Shown here in pieces: positions 62,009-64,000 of a stretch of 64,000 nt of DNA; positions within the stretch are counted from its first letter, which is position 1; every line of letters begins with the position of its first letter. The DNA comes from Clostridiales bacterium (GTDB lineage Bacteria; Bacillota; Dethiobacteria; Dethiobacterales; Dethiobacteraceae). The translations under genes and the position numbers were made by a program. The stretch covers positions 124,001 to 188,000 of the forward strand of contig JAGXRM010000010.1 of NCBI GenBank assembly GCA_018335855.1. The letters are read 5' to 3'. Under the pieces are notes generated by a model. The model saw only the letters and a program-made list of their open reading frames with translations. It searched no databases and was not told the DNA's origin.

Positions 62009-62063
62009 GGCAAAAAAAAAGACGCCCCTCGAAGAGTTCCCCTGTTAAAGGGGTCTCTTTTCG
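62009..62063 (-). terminator. Terminator at the end of rsmG
   Basis: On the minus strand a long imperfect stem (CCCCGAAAAGAG with CTCTTCGAGGGG) encloses an inner CCCCTTT..AGGGG hairpin and is followed by nine T residues. It overlaps the last codons of rsmG. Confidence 0.8.
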
Positions 62064-62752
62064 GGGGTACCTGCTTTACGCGGGTAGCGTGCCGGGGTAA
62101 CGTCTTCTTTGCGGAAGAACAGTAATGATCGGGTTCCCATATTGTCGGGGAGAGTGTAGCTCTTGGTCGTTTCTAAGCGGCTGTTCAGTTCTTGTAAGGC
62201 CTGGGCTGAATCTTTGACTTCCTGTCCGGCTTCAGGTCCCTTATAGGAGATAAACATGCCCTCCGGTGCAACAAAGGGAAGGCACAGTTCCAGGAGAACC
62301 GGTAAGCGGGCCACAGCCCGTGACACGACCAATCTGTACTTATCACGGTGATTCGGCAAGCGGGCTATGTCTTCGGCACGGCCGTGAATCGCAGTGAGCT
62401 CTGTCAGGCCCAACGCTGCCCCGCTTCCATTGAGAAAATCAACTCTTTTTTTTGAGGAATCTAGCATGACCACGGGAATTTCCGGCCGGGCAATGTTTAA
62501 AGGGATGCCGGGAAATCCGGCACCGCTTCCCACGTCCAGAATTGGTCCGGGTGGGTCAGGGTACCAGGCCAGGAGTTGGAGAGAATCAAAGAAATGCTTG
62601 ATTAAAGCTTCCTCAGGGTCAGTAATTCTTGTCAGATTACATTTTTCATTTCCCTCTAACAAGAGCTGATAGTATTGGGCAAACAGTGCAGGAGCCTCGG
62701 GTGGTAACTGGATGTTCTGCTCAGTGCACAGTGTTGTGAGTCGATTCCACAT
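62045..62752 (-). CDS. rsmG: 16S rRNA (guanine527-N7)-methyltransferase RsmG
   Basis: From the ATG at 62750-62752 (after AGGAGGGG) the protein has 235 residues. [20 protein letters not shown] is the AdoMet-binding motif, followed by [14 protein letters not shown] and [10 protein letters not shown]. It methylates G527 of 16S rRNA. The longer open frame to 62848 is not family-like. It overlaps the mnmG 3' end by 32 bases, so the two are translated from one mRNA. Confidence 0.95.
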   Translation of the reverse strand: MWNRLTTLCTEQNIQLPPEAPALFAQYYQLLLEGNEKCNLTRITDPEEALIKHFFDSLQLLAWYPDPPGPILDVGSGAGFPGIPLNIARPEIPVVMLDSSKKRVDFLNGSGAALGLTELTAIHGRAEDIARLPNHRDKYRLVVSRAVARLPVLLELCLPFVAPEGMFISYKGPEAGQEVKDSAQALQELNSRLETTKSYTLPDNMGTRSLLFFRKEDVTPARYPRKAGTPEKRPL

Positions 62753-64000
62753 GGCGCGTCCCCTCCTTGCGCCGCTGTTGCTCCAGGTGAACCAGCAAGA
62801 CAGAAATATCCGCCGGAGAAACTCCTGAGATACGACTGGCCTGACCAATGGAACGAGGTTTTATTTTTGCCAGTTTCTCCGCCGCTTCTCTGGAGATTCC
62901 TTCCATTTTACAGTACGGCATATCTTCAGGCAGCGCTTTATTTTCCATTTTCTTAAATTTTTCAACCTGCTGCATTTGTTTTTCAATATAGCCCTGGTAT
63001 TTTATCTGCGTCTCTACCTGTGCAGCCACATCTGGCTCCTGTGAGACAGTTTCCTGTAAAAGCATGAGAATATCATCGTAAGAAAGCTCCGGCCGCTTTA
63101 ATAGCTGGGCAGCGCTGACGTGACCGCCCAACGGACTGCTCCCTTTACCTTCCAGATATTCGTTAACGTCCTCGGTGGAGGGGATGGTCCGTTCTTGCAT
63201 CCGCCCGATTTCATTGTCCACAGACGCAGATTTTTGGGTAAACACGTGGTAACGTTCGGGTGATATCAGGCCGATTTTATAGCCAAGCGGTGTAAGGCGG
63301 GCATCTGCGTTATCCTGACGCAGCAGCAGCCTGTATTCCGCCCGGGATGTCATCATTCTGTATGGCTCAAGGGTGCCTTTTGTCACCAGATCGTCAATGA
63401 GTACCCCGATGTACGCCGTGGATCGGTCTATGATTATGGGGTCAATTCCATTTATGTAATGCGCCGCGTTTATTCCGGCCACAATTCCCTGAGCGGCGGC
63501 TTCTTCGTACCCGGAAGAACCGTTTATTTGCCCGGCACTAAATAAACCTGCCACCGTTTTCGTTTCCAGTGTCAGTTTTAGTTGTGTAGGATCTAGGCAG
63601 TCATACTCAATTGCGTACCCAGCCCGCATAAGTTTCACGTTTTCCAGGCCAGGTATTGTTCGTAGCATGGCAATCTGTACATCCTCCGGCAAGCTCGTGG
63701 ACATTCCCTGAACATAATATTCGGCTGTATCGCGTCCTTCAGGTTCCAAAAATACCTGGTGTGACGGTCGTTCGCTGAAGCGTACCACTTTATCCTCGAT
63801 AGACGGGCAATAACGGGGCCCCACACCCTTAATGTCTCCGGAATATAATGGAGACCTATGAAGATTGTCTTGTATTACCTGGTGAGTCTTTTCAGTGGTA
63901 TGCGTTAACCAGCAGGGCACTTGTTCCCCGGAAGCGGGAGTTCCCATAAAAGAAAACGTCAGCGGCTTATCATCTCCGGGTTGAATCAGCATTTTATCAA
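62721..64000 (-). CDS. mnmG: tRNA uridine 5-carboxymethylaminomethyl modification enzyme MnmG (5' end outside)
   Basis: The frame is open to the right edge, so about 425 C-terminal residues are present of an expected 620-630. The visible part begins in the insert region ([13 protein letters not shown]), then shows [42 protein letters not shown] (FAD-binding block) and [20 protein letters not shown], and ends in the helical MnmE-binding domain ([24 protein letters not shown], written here as [13 protein letters not shown]). With MnmE it modifies wobble U34 of tRNAs. It overlaps rsmG. Confidence 0.95.
   Translation of the reverse strand, partial: DKMLIQPGDDKPLTFSFMGTPASGEQVPCWLTHTTEKTHQVIQDNLHRSPLYSGDIKGVGPRYCPSIEDKVVRFSERPSHQVFLEPEGRDTAEYYVQGMSTSLPEDVQIAMLRTIPGLENVKLMRAGYAIEYDCLDPTQLKLTLETKTVAGLFSAGQINGSSGYEEAAAQGIVAGINAAHYINGIDPIIIDRSTAYIGVLIDDLVTKGTLEPYRMMTSRAEYRLLLRQDNADARLTPLGYKIGLISPERYHVFTQKSASVDNEIGRMQERTIPSTEDVNEYLEGKGSSPLGGHVSAAQLLKRPELSYDDILMLLQETVSQEPDVAAQVETQIKYQGYIEKQMQQVEKFKKMENKALPEDMPYCKMEGISREAAEKLAKIKPRSIGQASRISGVSPADISVLLVHLEQQRRKEGTRHVESTHNTVH

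Overview
The window reads as a chromosome segment of an anaerobic, endospore-forming, monoderm Clostridia-type Firmicute. Supporting signs are a tungsten-type aldehyde:ferredoxin oxidoreductase, the spore-associated Lon paralogue LonC, the spore protein YyaC, Noc beside ParA/ParB, the WalRK set with YycH/YycI/YycJ, and a type IV pilus locus without outer-membrane parts. The species cannot be named from the sequence. Base composition looks close to balanced, and most genes lie on the minus strand. dnaA and oriC are not in the window. The gene order (mnmG, rsmG, noc, parA, parB, twin parS) places the origin just beyond position 64000, so the minus strand is probably the leading strand.

Region 31.8-64 kb is the conserved origin-flanking block. 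Reading away from the origin it holds mnmG (partial), rsmG, noc, parA, parB and parS; DUF554 and DUF4446 proteins; an M23 peptidase with a bactofilin; yyaC, cvpA, adk, mscS and DUF951; rpsF-ssb-rpsR; rplI-lonC-dnaB; purA; tRNA-Lys and tRNA-Glu; a LysM/G5/M23 peptidase and a peptidase-MA protein; walR-walK-yycH-yycI; murA, a histidine phosphatase and yycJ; htrA; a metalloenzyme; a 55-residue CxxH/CxxC protein; and rlmH. A perfect Noc-binding palindrome lies in the leader of cvpA. Decayed genes here are a SIR2-like gene and a YegS-type lipid kinase gene, both with internal deletions.

Region 22-31.7 kb holds housekeeping and signalling genes: a DUF188 protein, a DEAD-box helicase, YajQ, threonine synthase with its likely homoserine kinase, a coiled-coil membrane protein, a cold shock protein, a hemolysin III family protein, threonine dehydratase and a REC-GGDEF diguanylate cyclase.

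Region 10.7-21.5 kb is one long minus-strand locus for a type IV pilus-like machine. It encodes a PstS-like secreted protein with an extra N-terminal domain, two very large pseudopilins (one with a duplicated module), a PilM-PilN fusion, a PilO-like protein, PilT, a PilB with a cyclic-di-GMP-type MshEN domain, and PilC. This is the best candidate for an unusual system.

Region 0-10.6 kb is metabolic and partly decayed: the end of an aminotransferase gene, a cysteine desulfurase with ThiI, AOR with ferredoxin, a cyclophilin, a secreted beta-propeller protein, a GlcD-type oxidase, and a TRAP transporter remnant abutting a GntR regulator. Three short repeat families recur across the window. One carries GGGGTCAGG and sits at stop codons, one carries GGGGACGGTT flanked by TTGCAA, and one is a near-identical terminator at three loci.
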